Positions 26,268 through 36,502 of a stretch of 39,547 nucleotides of DNA are shown here, piece by piece. Positions within the stretch are counted from its first letter, which is position 1. Every line of letters starts with the position of its first letter. Origin of the DNA: Candidatus Poribacteria bacterium (GTDB taxonomy: Bacteria > Poribacteria > WGA-4E > WGA-3G). A model generated the notes under the pieces. It saw only the letters and a list, made by a program, of their open reading frames with translations. It had not been told where the DNA came from and did not search any database. The position numbers were made by a program, and so were the translations under genes. The stretch lies in contig JAAXHI010000125.1 of the NCBI GenBank assembly GCA_012270875.1, forward strand, positions 1-39,547, read 5' to 3'.

Positions 26268-28133
26268 ATGGAAATACGAAAACTCACGATGGGACAAGCC
26301 ATCGTTCAATTTCTCCGACAACAATACGTTGAAAGAGACGGCAACGAAATCCAGTTCTTCGCTGGGATGTTCGGCATCTTTGGTCACGGCAATGTTGCCG
26401 GGATTGGGCAGGCGTTGCACCAGTACGCGGATACCTTCCGCTTCTATCAGACCCGGAATGAACAGTCGATGGTGCATACCGCCGCTGCATTTACTAAGAT
26501 GAACAACCGTTTGCGCGCCTTTGCTTGCACATCCTCTATCGGACCGGGCGCGACGAACATGATTACAGGTGCCGCAGGCGCGACAATTAACCGATTACCT
26601 GTGCTTTTGTTACCGGGTGACATCTTTTCGACCCGTTTAGTCGCTCCTGTTTTACAGCAGCTGGAGTCCCCGAATTCACAGGATTATTCGGTGAACGATT
26701 GTTTCAAACCGATTTCACGTTACTGGGACCGCATTAACCGTCCAGAACAGATCATCACAGCGTTACCGGAGGCAATGCGGGTGCTGACATCTCAGGCGGA
26801 AACGGGTGCCGTAACTTTAGCACTCCCGCAAGATGTGCAAGCCGAGGCGTACGATTATCCCTCGCAGCTTTTTGAGAAACGGGTCTATACTATATCGCGG
26901 CCTCGTGCAGACGCAGGTCTATTGAATCGTGCAACGACATGGATTCGTGAGAGTGAACGTCCCTTAATCATCGCCGGTGGTGGCGTGATCTATAGCGAAG
27001 CCACAGCGCAACTCGCTGAATTTGTGGAGCAGACGGGTATCCCTGTCGGTGAAACTTTCGCCGGTAAAGGGTCGCTACCCTATAATCATCCGCAGAATCT
27101 TGGCGCGATCGGCGCGACGGGTACACCCGGGGCGAATATCACTGCACGGGAGGCGGATTTGGTTATTGCGATTGGGACGCGCTTGAGCGATTTCACGACT
27201 GCCTCCAAAACGGCTTTCCAGAACCCCGATGTCCGTTTTATCAATATCAATGTCGCTGAGTTCGATGCCTATAAACATGCTGCGTTACCGCTCGTTGCAG
27301 ACGCACGTGTCACGCTTGCGGAACTCGCTACCGCTGTCGGCGACTATCGCGTCGATACCTCTTATGCTGCGCAGATTGAGAAGTATCGCGACGAATGGGA
27401 GTCAGAGGTAGATCGCCTTTACCACCTCGGTCATAGTCCTTTGCCGAGCCAAAGCGAAGTGATCGGTGTGGTTAATGAATTCTCGCGTCCTGAAGATGTT
27501 ATGGTTTGTGCCGCGGGTAGCCTACCGGGCGACCTACACAAGTTATGGCGAACCCGTAATCCGAAGCAGTACCACTTAGAATACGGCTACTCCTGTATGG
27601 GATATGAAATCGCAGGTGGGTTAGGCATCAAGATGGCAGATCCGAGTCGTGATGTCTATGTTATGGTAGGTGATGGTTCATATCTGATGTTAGCGCAGGA
27701 GATTATTACATCGATCCAGGAAGGCTATAAACTGATTATTGTACTCGTCAATAATGAGGGACATAGTAGCATCGGTGGATTATCTCGTGCAACGGGTGCA
27801 CAAGGGTTTGCGACCCGTTTCCGCTACCGTGAAGAGGAAACCGGCGAACTTTCGGGTGAATTTTTGCCCGTGGACCTTGCAGCGAATGCCGCGAGTCTCG
27901 GTGCTAAAGTGATTGAAGCGACAACGTTGCAAAGTCTGAAAGCTGCTTTACATGAGGCACGCGAAGCGGAACACACGACCGTTGTAAAGATTGATGTAGA
28001 TTACTACGAAGGGGTTCCGCGCTACGAATCTTGGTGGGATGTCCCTATCGCGGAAGTCTCTGAAGTGGACTCCGCACAAGAGGCGTACAAGGAATACGAA
28101 TCAGATAAGCAGAAGGAACGTTATTTCCTCTAA
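26268..28133 (+). CDS. iolD: 3D-(3,5/4)-trihydroxycyclohexane-1,2-dione acylhydrolase (ThDP enzyme)
   Basis: MGQAIVQFLRQQYVERDGNEIQFFAGMFGIFGHGNVAGIGQAL, TSSIGPGATNMITGAAGAT, VGDGSYLMLAQEIITSIQEGYKLIIVLVNNEGHSSIGGLS. Start placed at 26268. Confidence 0.88.
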   Translation: MEIRKLTMGQAIVQFLRQQYVERDGNEIQFFAGMFGIFGHGNVAGIGQALHQYADTFRFYQTRNEQSMVHTAAAFTKMNNRLRAFACTSSIGPGATNMITGAAGATINRLPVLLLPGDIFSTRLVAPVLQQLESPNSQDYSVNDCFKPISRYWDRINRPEQIITALPEAMRVLTSQAETGAVTLALPQDVQAEAYDYPSQLFEKRVYTISRPRADAGLLNRATTWIRESERPLIIAGGGVIYSEATAQLAEFVEQTGIPVGETFAGKGSLPYNHPQNLGAIGATGTPGANITAREADLVIAIGTRLSDFTTASKTAFQNPDVRFININVAEFDAYKHAALPLVADARVTLAELATAVGDYRVDTSYAAQIEKYRDEWESEVDRLYHLGHSPLPSQSEVIGVVNEFSRPEDVMVCAAGSLPGDLHKLWRTRNPKQYHLEYGYSCMGYEIAGGLGIKMADPSRDVYVMVGDGSYLMLAQEIITSIQEGYKLIIVLVNNEGHSSIGGLSRATGAQGFATRFRYREEETGELSGEFLPVDLAANAASLGAKVIEATTLQSLKAALHEAREAEHTTVVKIDVDYYEGVPRYESWWDVPIAEVSEVDSAQEAYKEYESDKQKERYFL

Positions 28134-28165
28134 GCAATTGAGTCGCTCTGAAACGGGAGGAAAAT

Positions 28166-28405
28166 ATGAGGGCTTCAGAACTTTTAGCGCAAGTCAAGTC
28201 GGGGGTAGCAATCCCTTGCGGCGCGTGTGATGGGAAAATCCCGGCGGACGACATTTTGGGATTTGTATTTAAGTTAGGCAAACTCGCGCCACGCATGGAG
28301 AATGTGAACGTCGGTGCTATTATCTGTGTCCCATGCCAAGAGGCAGACGAGGACATAAAGATTACACCGCGTGGACCCGATATTAAATTCGTCCGTGGGG
28401 GTTAA
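28166..28405 (+). CDS. Small CxxC/CxxC protein
   Basis: IPCGACDGKIPADD...IICVPCQEADED; possible zinc-binding protein; RBS-like gggagg upstream. Confidence 0.5.
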   Translation: MRASELLAQVKSGVAIPCGACDGKIPADDILGFVFKLGKLAPRMENVNVGAIICVPCQEADEDIKITPRGPDIKFVRGG

Positions 28406-28410
28406 CTTCA

Positions 28411-28436
28411 AAAGGCGGATATTCTCATCCGCCTTT
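28411..28436 (+). terminator. Stem-loop, probable terminator
   Basis: aaaggcggat-attctc-atccgccttt, 10-bp perfect stem. Confidence 0.6.
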
Positions 28437-28447
28437 CCGTATTTAAC

Positions 28448-29188
28448 ATGTCTGAATACATCGTTGGCAGGAATCCAGTTATAGAACGTCTGCGGCGTGC
28501 GTCTCAAGATGTAGAAAAGGTTTGTATCGCTGAAGGTAACACACACTCGCGTATCCGCCAGATTATCGCGATGGCAGAACGGGCAGGTGTCTCTATAAAA
28601 CACTGCACACGCCGCGAATTAGATAGACTTGAACCCTCCGTGCCACATCAAGGTGTTATTGCCGTCATAAGATCTCCGCACTATACGGACCTGTCGTCAA
28701 TACTCGCGAAAATCCAGCGTAGTGAACACAACGCACTGTTAATCATGTTAGATGGTGTTCAAGACCCCAGAAATCTTGGGGCAATTCTTCGGACTGCCGA
28801 TGCTGCAAATGCCGATGCTGTTATTATTCCGAAGAACAGTGCTGTCGGTATTACCGCCGCTGTTCATAAAGCGTCAGCGGGTGCATCTGCCTATGTGCCT
28901 ATCGTTAAAGTCACAAACCTTGCTCGCACCGTGGACGCACTTAAAAAGGCAGGCATCTGGGTCGCTGGTACTACTGAAGATGCGCCGTGTCTGTACACCG
29001 ATGCGGATTTTAACATCCCGTTGTGTCTCGTATTAGGCGGCGAAGGTGAAGGCATCCGACGGCTTGTCAAAGAGAAATGTGATTATCTCGTGCATCTACC
29101 GATGTTAGGCAACATTGAATCGCTCAACGTTTCAGTTGCAGCCGGTGTCCTGCTATATGAAACACTTCGGCAACGTGATGCAAAGTAA
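28448..29188 (+). CDS. rlmB: 23S rRNA (guanosine-2'-O-)-methyltransferase RlmB/TrmH family
   Basis: IVGRNPVIERLR, LDGVQDPRNLGAILRTADAANADAVIIPK, LVLGGEGEGIRRLVKEKCDYLVHLPMLGNIESLNVSVAAGVLLYE. Confidence 0.9.
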   Translation: MSEYIVGRNPVIERLRRASQDVEKVCIAEGNTHSRIRQIIAMAERAGVSIKHCTRRELDRLEPSVPHQGVIAVIRSPHYTDLSSILAKIQRSEHNALLIMLDGVQDPRNLGAILRTADAANADAVIIPKNSAVGITAAVHKASAGASAYVPIVKVTNLARTVDALKKAGIWVAGTTEDAPCLYTDADFNIPLCLVLGGEGEGIRRLVKEKCDYLVHLPMLGNIESLNVSVAAGVLLYETLRQRDAK

Positions 29189-29192
29189 CCCG

Positions 29193-29936
29193 TCAAATAA
29201 ATCCCTCTTCCTTTAGACTGACGAAGATTCCGTCACCGATAACGATGTGGTCTAATACTTTAATCCCGATTTGGTTGCCAGCCTCAATCAATTGTTTTGT
29301 TGCTCGGATGTCTTCCTGACTCGGTTGCGGGTCGCCGGATGGGTGGTTGTGAACAAGGACGATTGAATTTGCGGATTCTTCGATTGCGAATCGAAAAATT
29401 TCGCGTGGGTGGAAGACGCTGGCGTTGAGGGTGCCTTCAAAGACTGTTGCTTCTGATAGTTTTTTGCCCCAAGTCAAATCATTGCCAAGATCCCCCGCGA
29501 TCCCTTTGGTTGTCACACCGCCTTTGGTATCGAGACATAGGACGCAGACAATTTCCTTCTGTAGATAGCGCATTTTAGACATCATCAGGTCGGCGACATC
29601 GGAGGGTGAGGTAATCTTATCCCGTTCGGCGTGGAAACGTGCAAGTCGTTTTCCGAGTTCAAGTGCTGCAACGATCTGTGCTGCTTTCGCTTCACCGACA
29701 CCTTTAATCTTTTCAAATTGCTTGGATTTGTAATCAGCCATCCGTTTGAGATCACCGTCAAGTGCTGTAAGGATCTGTTCACCGAGTTGAACGGCAGTAG
29801 TCCCTTGAAAACCGCTCTTAAGAATAATGGCTAATAACTCTGAGTCTTTCAGGTGCTCCGGTCCGTATTTGTGAAGTCTTTCACGCGGGCGTTCGCTTTC
29901 GGGAAGGTCCTTAATTCGCGGGGATTGGTAGGTCAT
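29193..29936 (-). CDS. radC: RadC-family JAB-domain protein
   Basis: RIKDLPESERPRERLHKYGPEHLKDSELLAIILKSG, VHNHPSGDPQPSQEDIRATKQL. Confidence 0.92.
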   Translation of the reverse strand: MTYQSPRIKDLPESERPRERLHKYGPEHLKDSELLAIILKSGFQGTTAVQLGEQILTALDGDLKRMADYKSKQFEKIKGVGEAKAAQIVAALELGKRLARFHAERDKITSPSDVADLMMSKMRYLQKEIVCVLCLDTKGGVTTKGIAGDLGNDLTWGKKLSEATVFEGTLNASVFHPREIFRFAIEESANSIVLVHNHPSGDPQPSQEDIRATKQLIEAGNQIGIKVLDHIVIGDGIFVSLKEEGFI

Positions 29937-30258
29937 ACATTACATCCCTTTCAGTTTAATAACGTGAGTTTGAAAAAAGTTTGTATATTACAAAAGTATT
30001 GGTGAATCGTTGCTTCTTTGAAGTGTGAAGAAATTTACAGAAGGTTTAGTTTCCAATAATGATACGCACTAAAAAAGATTTGTCAAGTTAAAACTTTGTT
30101 TTTTTTTTTGATTTAGCGATAATAGATAAAAAAAAGCGAAATCTGATCACTTTTTGGCAAGTTTGGACCCGTAAGCGTATGTGATTTATCTTGCCCTTAA
30201 AAAGGAGGCATTTTTCTATCTAATTTTTTAGTAAAATAGCGAACATCTAAATTGAATG

Positions 30259-30286
30259 TTGACAAATAGTTTGAAAATAGTATAAA
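30259..30286 (+). promoter_or_regulatory. Putative sigma70 promoter of STAS/partner-switch operon
   Basis: TTGACA, 16 bp, TATAAA. Confidence 0.55.
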
Positions 30287-30344
30287 ATTAGGAGAGTGAA
30301 TTGGTTATTCTCAATTTTCTAACGATAAAGTAAGGAGCAAATTC

Positions 30345-30692
30345 ATGGCAACTACGATTCGCCAAAAAGATGGCGTTGCGATTTTGGAACCGAATGGGAA
30401 AATAATGGGGTCTTCCGTGTCAGAATTACGAGACGTTATCACGTCTCAGATTGATGCTTCCGAGGCACCGCGTATCCTCATCAATTTCGAGCGTGTCACG
30501 ATGATGGACAGTTCTGGTCTTGGGACCCTGATGGGTGCGCATGTCGCTGCGACGCGTAAGAACGGTCGTATCGGTGTCATCCATGTTGGAAAAAACATCA
30601 AAAATCTGATTGTTCGGAGCCGACTCGTCAGTATTTTTGAACATTTTGAAAACGAGGACGAGGCGGTTTCTGGGTTATCAAATGAGAGTTGA
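30345..30692 (+). CDS. STAS-domain anti-sigma factor antagonist
   Basis: GVAILEPNGKIMGSSVSELRD...VTMMDSSGLGTLMGAH; conserved phosphoacceptor Ser. Confidence 0.88.
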   Translation: MATTIRQKDGVAILEPNGKIMGSSVSELRDVITSQIDASEAPRILINFERVTMMDSSGLGTLMGAHVAATRKNGRIGVIHVGKNIKNLIVRSRLVSIFEHFENEDEAVSGLSNES

Positions 30693-30757
30693 TCAACAGA
30701 ATTAAGAGAACGCGCCTATGATCGAAGCCGACTGTAGTATTTAGGAGTACATGCATT

Positions 30758-31108
30758 ATGGCAATCACCGTGTCTGAGAGAGAAGGGGTCGTTATTTTTA
30801 GGCTGAGCGGTAGGATTATCTCCCCGGGTATCGAAGAAGTCTCGAAAACCGTGGAGGAGACACTTGCGATGCTTACCTCGCCACCGAGACTGGTGTTTGA
30901 CTTTAAAGGGGTAACCGGAATGGATAGTTCTGGGCTCGGCGCACTCATGAAAGTTTATTCCGAGATTCATCCGCATGGAGGAAAGATTGCGGTGATTAAT
31001 GTGAACAAACATGTCAAAAACTTGATTGTCATGGCGCGATTAATCACCGTCTTCAAAAGTTTTGAGAGCGAAGATGATGCTGTTGTCGCCTTGCTACGCC
31101 ATCCGTAG
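30758..31108 (+). CDS. STAS-domain anti-sigma factor antagonist
   Basis: GVVIFRLSGRIISPGIEEVSK...VTGMDSSGLGALMKVY. Confidence 0.88.
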   Translation: MAITVSEREGVVIFRLSGRIISPGIEEVSKTVEETLAMLTSPPRLVFDFKGVTGMDSSGLGALMKVYSEIHPHGGKIAVINVNKHVKNLIVMARLITVFKSFESEDDAVVALLRHP

Positions 31109-31212
31109 TTTATGATTGTAGCGTGTTCGCGAGGTGCCTTGTGTTATAATGAACCGATGTGGATAACCTGTCAGCACTGTGTGGTTACCTCGCACCTATA
31201 AGGGGATGTCTC

Positions 31213-31974
31213 ATGATTAAAAATATCCTCGTTGCCATTGGCGATACGGATTATGAAAAAAATGCCTTCGAGTACGCTGGTCAATTGGCAGTGCTTTTAG
31301 GGACACATCTATCGTGCGTTTTCTTTCAAGACAGCAGCCATGGTGGGAATGCTGATGTTGCAGCGACTGTGATCCGTCGAACGGAAGCGGAATGCTCGCT
31401 CTACGATTTTCTCGATTACCATGTTGAGGCTGTCGCGGGTAACCCGCGGCAGATGATTTGTGAACAGGCGCACTCCGCTGACCTTGTTGTTGTTGGACTT
31501 CCAGAAGATGTCAGAAAACGCCGACTTAAACTGATTCAGAACCAAATTGACGATGTTCTACAGCATATCACAAGACCTATCATCGTAGTGCATGAACAGT
31601 GCACACTTTTACGTAAAATTCTCGCGGTCCATCACGGAGATACCTACTCTGACCACGCTTTGGGGCTTGTCGCGGAGATTGGAGAATTGACGAAGGCTGG
31701 CATCCTTGGACTCGCACTCTCAAGTACGCAGCCAGAAGCGACGCAGATTAAGCAGCAGATGGAAGCATATTTGAAATACTATGACGTTCAAACCGAATTC
31801 CTGACCGCTCGTGGTTTTACGGTAGCGAATATCTTGGAAAACGCGGAGGAGAATGATTGCGATCTCATCGCGTTAAGTGCAAGCCATCACGGTAGGTTGT
31901 ACGAACTTGTTTTTCAAAGTACGACACAGACTGTTGTCAAGCTCGCGAACCGTGCAGTTTTGGTAACAAGCTAA
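31213..31974 (+). CDS. Universal stress protein family
   Basis: MIKNILVAIGDTDYEKNAFEYAGQLAVLLGTHLSCVFF...IALSASHHGRLYELVFQSTTQTVVKLANRAVLVTS. Confidence 0.75.
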   Translation: MIKNILVAIGDTDYEKNAFEYAGQLAVLLGTHLSCVFFQDSSHGGNADVAATVIRRTEAECSLYDFLDYHVEAVAGNPRQMICEQAHSADLVVVGLPEDVRKRRLKLIQNQIDDVLQHITRPIIVVHEQCTLLRKILAVHHGDTYSDHALGLVAEIGELTKAGILGLALSSTQPEATQIKQQMEAYLKYYDVQTEFLTARGFTVANILENAEENDCDLIALSASHHGRLYELVFQSTTQTVVKLANRAVLVTS

Positions 31975-31979
31975 ATCCC

Positions 31980-34337
31980 GTGCCAGTCGAAAATACGCCT
32001 ACCTCGTCCTTTGTGGAGGCAGATATGAAGCTTAAGGACACAACTCACAAGCACATATTATCAGAGGAATCCATTGATTCTCACTGTTTTCTGGAGATTT
32101 CCACAGATATGTTTGGGTGTATCAGTTGTGACGGTGGCTTCGTCCCCCTCAATACCGCCTGGGAAGATACCGTCGGATTCACCAAGTTGGAACTCCAAAA
32201 TCAGCCGTGGTATACCTTCATACACCCGGATGATAGACAGGATGCACGTGCCAAAATTGAGAGCGTCGAAACTGGCGAAAGCGAGAGTGTCACCTTTGAA
32301 AACCGCTTTCAGGGCAAAAATGAATCCTACAAGTGGTTAAAATGGCGCGCCACAAAGGCACCCCAAAAACAGTTCTGTTACGTCGTTGCAACGGATATTA
32401 ATCGACAAAGGCGGTTGGAAGCGAAGTTGAAAGAGAGTGAAACTCGCTTCCAACAGTTGGCAGCGAAACACGTTCAAGAGGCAGATCTGTTGCATACCCT
32501 CATGGAAAACACCCCCGACCTTATTTATTTTAAGGACACAGAGAGTCGGTTCATCCGAATCAACCGTTCTTTAGCAGACCGGTTCGGATTAAAAAATCCG
32601 GCGGAGGCAGTCCAAAAAACAGATTTTGATTTCTTTACGCGTGAGCATGCACAACAGGCATACCAGGACGAACAGAATCTTATCGTATCCGGGAAACCGA
32701 TTGAAGGGATACAGGAGAAAGAGACGTGGCCCGATGAACAAGATACGTGGGTGTCAACAACGAAAATGCCAGTTCGCGATAGAGAGGGGCGTATTATTGG
32801 AACATGCGGTATTTCAAGGGACATAACCGAGTACTATCGTGCGCAACAAGCGGTTCGGGACTCCGAGGCGAATTGGCGGTCCCTTGTTGAAAGCGTACCT
32901 GATATTATTTCAACGATCAACCTTGATTATTGTATTCAGTTTATTAACAGACTGCCCCCGAATCTCGGATTAAAACCTGAGGATATGGTTGGAAAAAGCG
33001 TTTTTGATTTCCTCCCTGAAGAACATCACGAGCGGCTGAAAGAGGCCTGCGCACAGGTCATTGAAACCGGTGGATTGGCGACTTATGAAGTTCAAGGACT
33101 GATCAGTAGGTTTTGGTATGCTTCCTGCGTCGGTCCAATTCAACAGGACGGTGAACTCGTCGGGTTCGTGATGGCATCAACGAATATCACAGATCGGAAG
33201 CAAGCCGAGATTGAATTACAGCAAAGTGAAGAACGTTTTCGCCGAGCCGTCTTGAACGCGCCACTCCCTATTATGATCCATGCTGAAAACGGGGAAGTCC
33301 TGCAAATCAGCCGAGCATGGACCGAATTAACAGGATACACGCTCGAAGATATGCCTACGATCTCAAAATGGCTCGCGCAATCGGATCGTGAGGAGGCTGA
33401 GGAAATCGAAGCACATCTCGCGCAGCTGTACAGTTCTACGGAACGTGTCGCGGAAGGTGAGTACGTAATTTTTACGAAGTCCGGTAAGGGGAAAATTTGG
33501 GAATTTAGTTCGTCGTTGCTCGGCGCGCTCCCAGATAAGAGACATCTCGGTATTAGCATGGCACTGGACATTACGGAGCGGATCAAAACGCAAAAAGCGA
33601 TGCAGCAAGCCAAGGAGACGGCTGAATACGCGAGTCGTGCGAAAAGCGATTTCCTCGCGAATATGAGTCATGAACTGCGCACACCTTTGAATGCGATCAT
33701 CGGGTTCGCCGAAATCCTGCGGGATGAACTTGTAGGAGAAATCAATGTTGAGCAGCGAGAGTGTATCGAGGACATCCATATTAGTGGTCAACATCTCCTT
33801 GAGATGATTAACGATATTCTTGACCTTTCAAAGATTGAAGCGGGAAAAATGGTGCTACAATTGGAGCAATTCTCCGTTGTGGAAGCTGTGGAAGAAGTGA
33901 ACGCGATTATTACTGCGCTCGCCGTGAAAAAGAATTTGCAGCTCACCTTGGACTACAACCGGAATTGCGTGATTGAAGCGGATCGTGTTAAATTTAAGCA
34001 AATCTTCTACAATTTATTGTCCAATGCGGTGAAGTTTACGCCAGAAGGCGGGAAGGTCGCGACACATCTGGAAATCAGCGATACAGAACTTCGCGCCGAG
34101 GTTATTGATACAGGCATAGGCATTTCCGAGGCAGATCAGGCGAAGCTTTTTGCTCCGTTTACACAGATTGATACGTCGAAATCCCGACGTTATGGAGGAA
34201 CCGGACTCGGTTTGGCATTAACACACAGACTCATCATGTTGCATGGCGGTGAAATTAGCGTCGAAAGCCAAGAGGGAAAAGGCAGCAATTTTACGCTGAG
34301 AATCCCGCTACAACAATTGAAGCGCACCATTGATTGA
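31980..34337 (+). CDS. Multi-PAS sensor histidine kinase
   Basis: Several PAS/PAC blocks; SHELRTPLNAIIGFAEIL; FYNLLSNAVKFTPEGG; DTGIGISEADQAKLFAPFTQIDTSKSRRYGGTGLGLAL. Confidence 0.93.
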   Translation: MPVENTPTSSFVEADMKLKDTTHKHILSEESIDSHCFLEISTDMFGCISCDGGFVPLNTAWEDTVGFTKLELQNQPWYTFIHPDDRQDARAKIESVETGESESVTFENRFQGKNESYKWLKWRATKAPQKQFCYVVATDINRQRRLEAKLKESETRFQQLAAKHVQEADLLHTLMENTPDLIYFKDTESRFIRINRSLADRFGLKNPAEAVQKTDFDFFTREHAQQAYQDEQNLIVSGKPIEGIQEKETWPDEQDTWVSTTKMPVRDREGRIIGTCGISRDITEYYRAQQAVRDSEANWRSLVESVPDIISTINLDYCIQFINRLPPNLGLKPEDMVGKSVFDFLPEEHHERLKEACAQVIETGGLATYEVQGLISRFWYASCVGPIQQDGELVGFVMASTNITDRKQAEIELQQSEERFRRAVLNAPLPIMIHAENGEVLQISRAWTELTGYTLEDMPTISKWLAQSDREEAEEIEAHLAQLYSSTERVAEGEYVIFTKSGKGKIWEFSSSLLGALPDKRHLGISMALDITERIKTQKAMQQAKETAEYASRAKSDFLANMSHELRTPLNAIIGFAEILRDELVGEINVEQRECIEDIHISGQHLLEMINDILDLSKIEAGKMVLQLEQFSVVEAVEEVNAIITALAVKKNLQLTLDYNRNCVIEADRVKFKQIFYNLLSNAVKFTPEGGKVATHLEISDTELRAEVIDTGIGISEADQAKLFAPFTQIDTSKSRRYGGTGLGLALTHRLIMLHGGEISVESQEGKGSNFTLRIPLQQLKRTID

Positions 34338-34423
34338 TAATACTGGATACGATACAGCAGCATAGAGCGGCGAGGGCATGAGGTTTAGCACTGTGCCACT
34401 GCTATTTTGGACGAGGACAACCT

Positions 34424-34843
34424 GTGAAAATTGAAAAACCACTTCCATCCGAAGGACAGGTAGAAACACCAAAGCGGATCTTGGTCATTGAAGACCAAGA
34501 GTTAAACCGAAAAGTTGTGCGGATTGTCCTACAATCAAAAGGCTATACAGTTGTCGAAGCGACTGATGCTGCGGAGGCACTTGCCAGTTTGGAAGACGCA
34601 ATACCACAGTTGATTCTCATGGATATTGCCTTACCCGGACAAAGCGGCGAAGATTTAACGAGGCGGATCAAAGCGAATCTGGCGTGGGTAGATATACCGA
34701 TTATCGCGCTAACCGCCGCAGCGATGTCTGGTGATAGGGAACGTATCCTCAAAGCAGGCTGCGATGATTATCTCAGTAAGCCAATTGACATCAACATACT
34801 GATTGAGCGTGTAGAAACCCATCTCAGAAGGACGGAAACATGA
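34424..34843 (+). CDS. Single-domain response regulator
   Basis: RILVIEDQELNRKVVRIVLQSKGYTVVEA..LILMDIALPGQSGEDLTRRIK...IALTAAAM...DDYLSKPID. Confidence 0.9.
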   Translation: MKIEKPLPSEGQVETPKRILVIEDQELNRKVVRIVLQSKGYTVVEATDAAEALASLEDAIPQLILMDIALPGQSGEDLTRRIKANLAWVDIPIIALTAAAMSGDRERILKAGCDDYLSKPIDINILIERVETHLRRTET

Positions 34844-36033
34844 GCGATGAAGTGACGACTTCTGAACAACAAGAAACGGCGAAAATCCTTGTTGTTGATG
34901 ATGAACCGCGAAATGTCAAGATTCTCCAAATTCATCTCAATGCACGAGGATACACCGTCTACACAGCTGCAGATGGACTTGAGGCACTTGATGTTGTAAA
35001 GAAAGAGATGCCAGATCTCATTTTATTGGACATCAACATGCCGAAGATGGACGGTTTTGAGGTCGTCAAACGCATTCGGACAAATGAAACGACTGAATTT
35101 ATTCCGATTGTAATGATAACCGCACTGCGGGACACCCGCGAAAATCGGATTAAGTCTATTGAGGCAGGCGCGGACGATTTTATTGAGAAGCCTTTTGATA
35201 GTTTGGAAGTACTGGCACGGGTCCGATCTCTTTTGCGGATTAAACAGTACCAAGACACGCTTGCGAAACATAATGCACGCTTGGAAGAAGAACTCCAAAT
35301 GGCACGGAGTATCCAGGAAATACTGATTCCTCAGGATGGAGTGCAGGAGTTATCGGGATTTCGCATCGCTTCCCGCTGCTGTCCTGAAATGGCGGTCGGC
35401 GGAGATTTTTTTGATATCTGGGAAATTGCGCCGAACCGACTCGGCGTTTTTATTTCTGATGTTATGGGACACGGTGTTTCGGCGGCTTTCGTAACGGTTT
35501 TCATCAAAACGATCTTGGCGGAATTCCAGCAACAGATAGAGGATAATCCAGGGGACCTTCTTGAAATACTAAATACGCGTTTCAACGATCTGATTAGTTC
35601 ACGGCTGTTCATGTTTGCAACAGCCTTCTGCGGTATCATTAATCTGAACAAAGGGGAACTCGTTTGCGCAAATGCCGGGCACTCATTCCCGCTTTTGTAT
35701 AGCGCGGACCAACAGACATATCAGACCATTGGCGATAAAAATACGGGAAATGGGTTGGGAATTTGGCAGGAATCGGTTTATGAAACTATGCGCTATCCGT
35801 TTGACCGATCCAGTAGGGTGTTTCTCTATACCGATGGTGTTTATGAAGCGAAAAACCCGCAAGGTGAAGAGTTTACAGTGGAACGGCTCGAAAAATTAGT
35901 GTGCGCTTGCACGAGGCAACCCGCTGCGAAACTTATTGCTAACATCTCAGAGGCTATTGATGTTTTCACTGATACCTGCCCTAAAGAAGACGATCTGACC
36001 CTTATTGCTATTGAAGTTGCAGGGGAAGACTAA
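34840..36033 (+). CDS. Response regulator with SpoIIE/RsbU-type PP2C phosphatase output
   Basis: Receiver ILVVDDEPRNVKILQ..LILLDINMPKMDGFEV; phosphatase MAVGGDFFDIWEI..VFISDVMGHGVSAAFVT..FLYTDGVYEAKN..DDLTLIAIE. Confidence 0.92.
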   Translation: MSDEVTTSEQQETAKILVVDDEPRNVKILQIHLNARGYTVYTAADGLEALDVVKKEMPDLILLDINMPKMDGFEVVKRIRTNETTEFIPIVMITALRDTRENRIKSIEAGADDFIEKPFDSLEVLARVRSLLRIKQYQDTLAKHNARLEEELQMARSIQEILIPQDGVQELSGFRIASRCCPEMAVGGDFFDIWEIAPNRLGVFISDVMGHGVSAAFVTVFIKTILAEFQQQIEDNPGDLLEILNTRFNDLISSRLFMFATAFCGIINLNKGELVCANAGHSFPLLYSADQQTYQTIGDKNTGNGLGIWQESVYETMRYPFDRSSRVFLYTDGVYEAKNPQGEEFTVERLEKLVCACTRQPAAKLIANISEAIDVFTDTCPKEDDLTLIAIEVAGED

Positions 36034-36485
36034 AGTTTAAGATCACTCGGTTTTAGGCGACCGAAAACGACCCGGACATCTGTTCCACCCGCCGCGTTGG
36101 GTTGCATCTCATAAGTATCCGCGAGCGATTTTGCGATAAAAATACCGTGTCCGCTCTCGCTGCTTGGGGAACGATTTGCTTCAATTTCTGAGAGTCTTTC
36201 ATGCGTTAACCAGTTTTTTTCGCCGGTATGCCTTGAGCCAGTATCCCTCACTAAAATTTCGAGCGAATTCGTATCAATCCTGATTCGCAATTTAACGCCG
36301 ACCGTAGCGTCAACTGAGCCGTGATGTACTGCGTTGCTGCAGATTTCATCAAGCACAAGTTGGATGTCTGCCACACGTTTTCTGGAGAATCCGAGGCTTT
36401 GTGCGAGGTTCCCAATAAATGCCCGAGTCGGTTCTATGTAGAAGTCAGTGCTCGGAATTTTAAGTTTGATGGCTGGTTTTTCCAT
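36030..36485 (-). CDS. RsbW/SpoIIAB-like anti-sigma ATPase (serine kinase)
   Basis: IQLVLDEICSNAVHHGS..LEILVRDTG..SGHGIFIAKSLADTYEMQ (HATPase_c_2). Confidence 0.85.
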   Translation of the reverse strand: MEKPAIKLKIPSTDFYIEPTRAFIGNLAQSLGFSRKRVADIQLVLDEICSNAVHHGSVDATVGVKLRIRIDTNSLEILVRDTGSRHTGEKNWLTHERLSEIEANRSPSSESGHGIFIAKSLADTYEMQPNAAGGTDVRVVFGRLKPSDLKL

Positions 36486-36502
36486 GTAAAGTTTGCTTAG
36501 TT

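Noticed and set aside
30081-30140. Poly-T/poly-A tract as a functional terminator pair
   Set aside because: T and A runs lack a convincing GC stem; likely AT-rich intergenic sequence.
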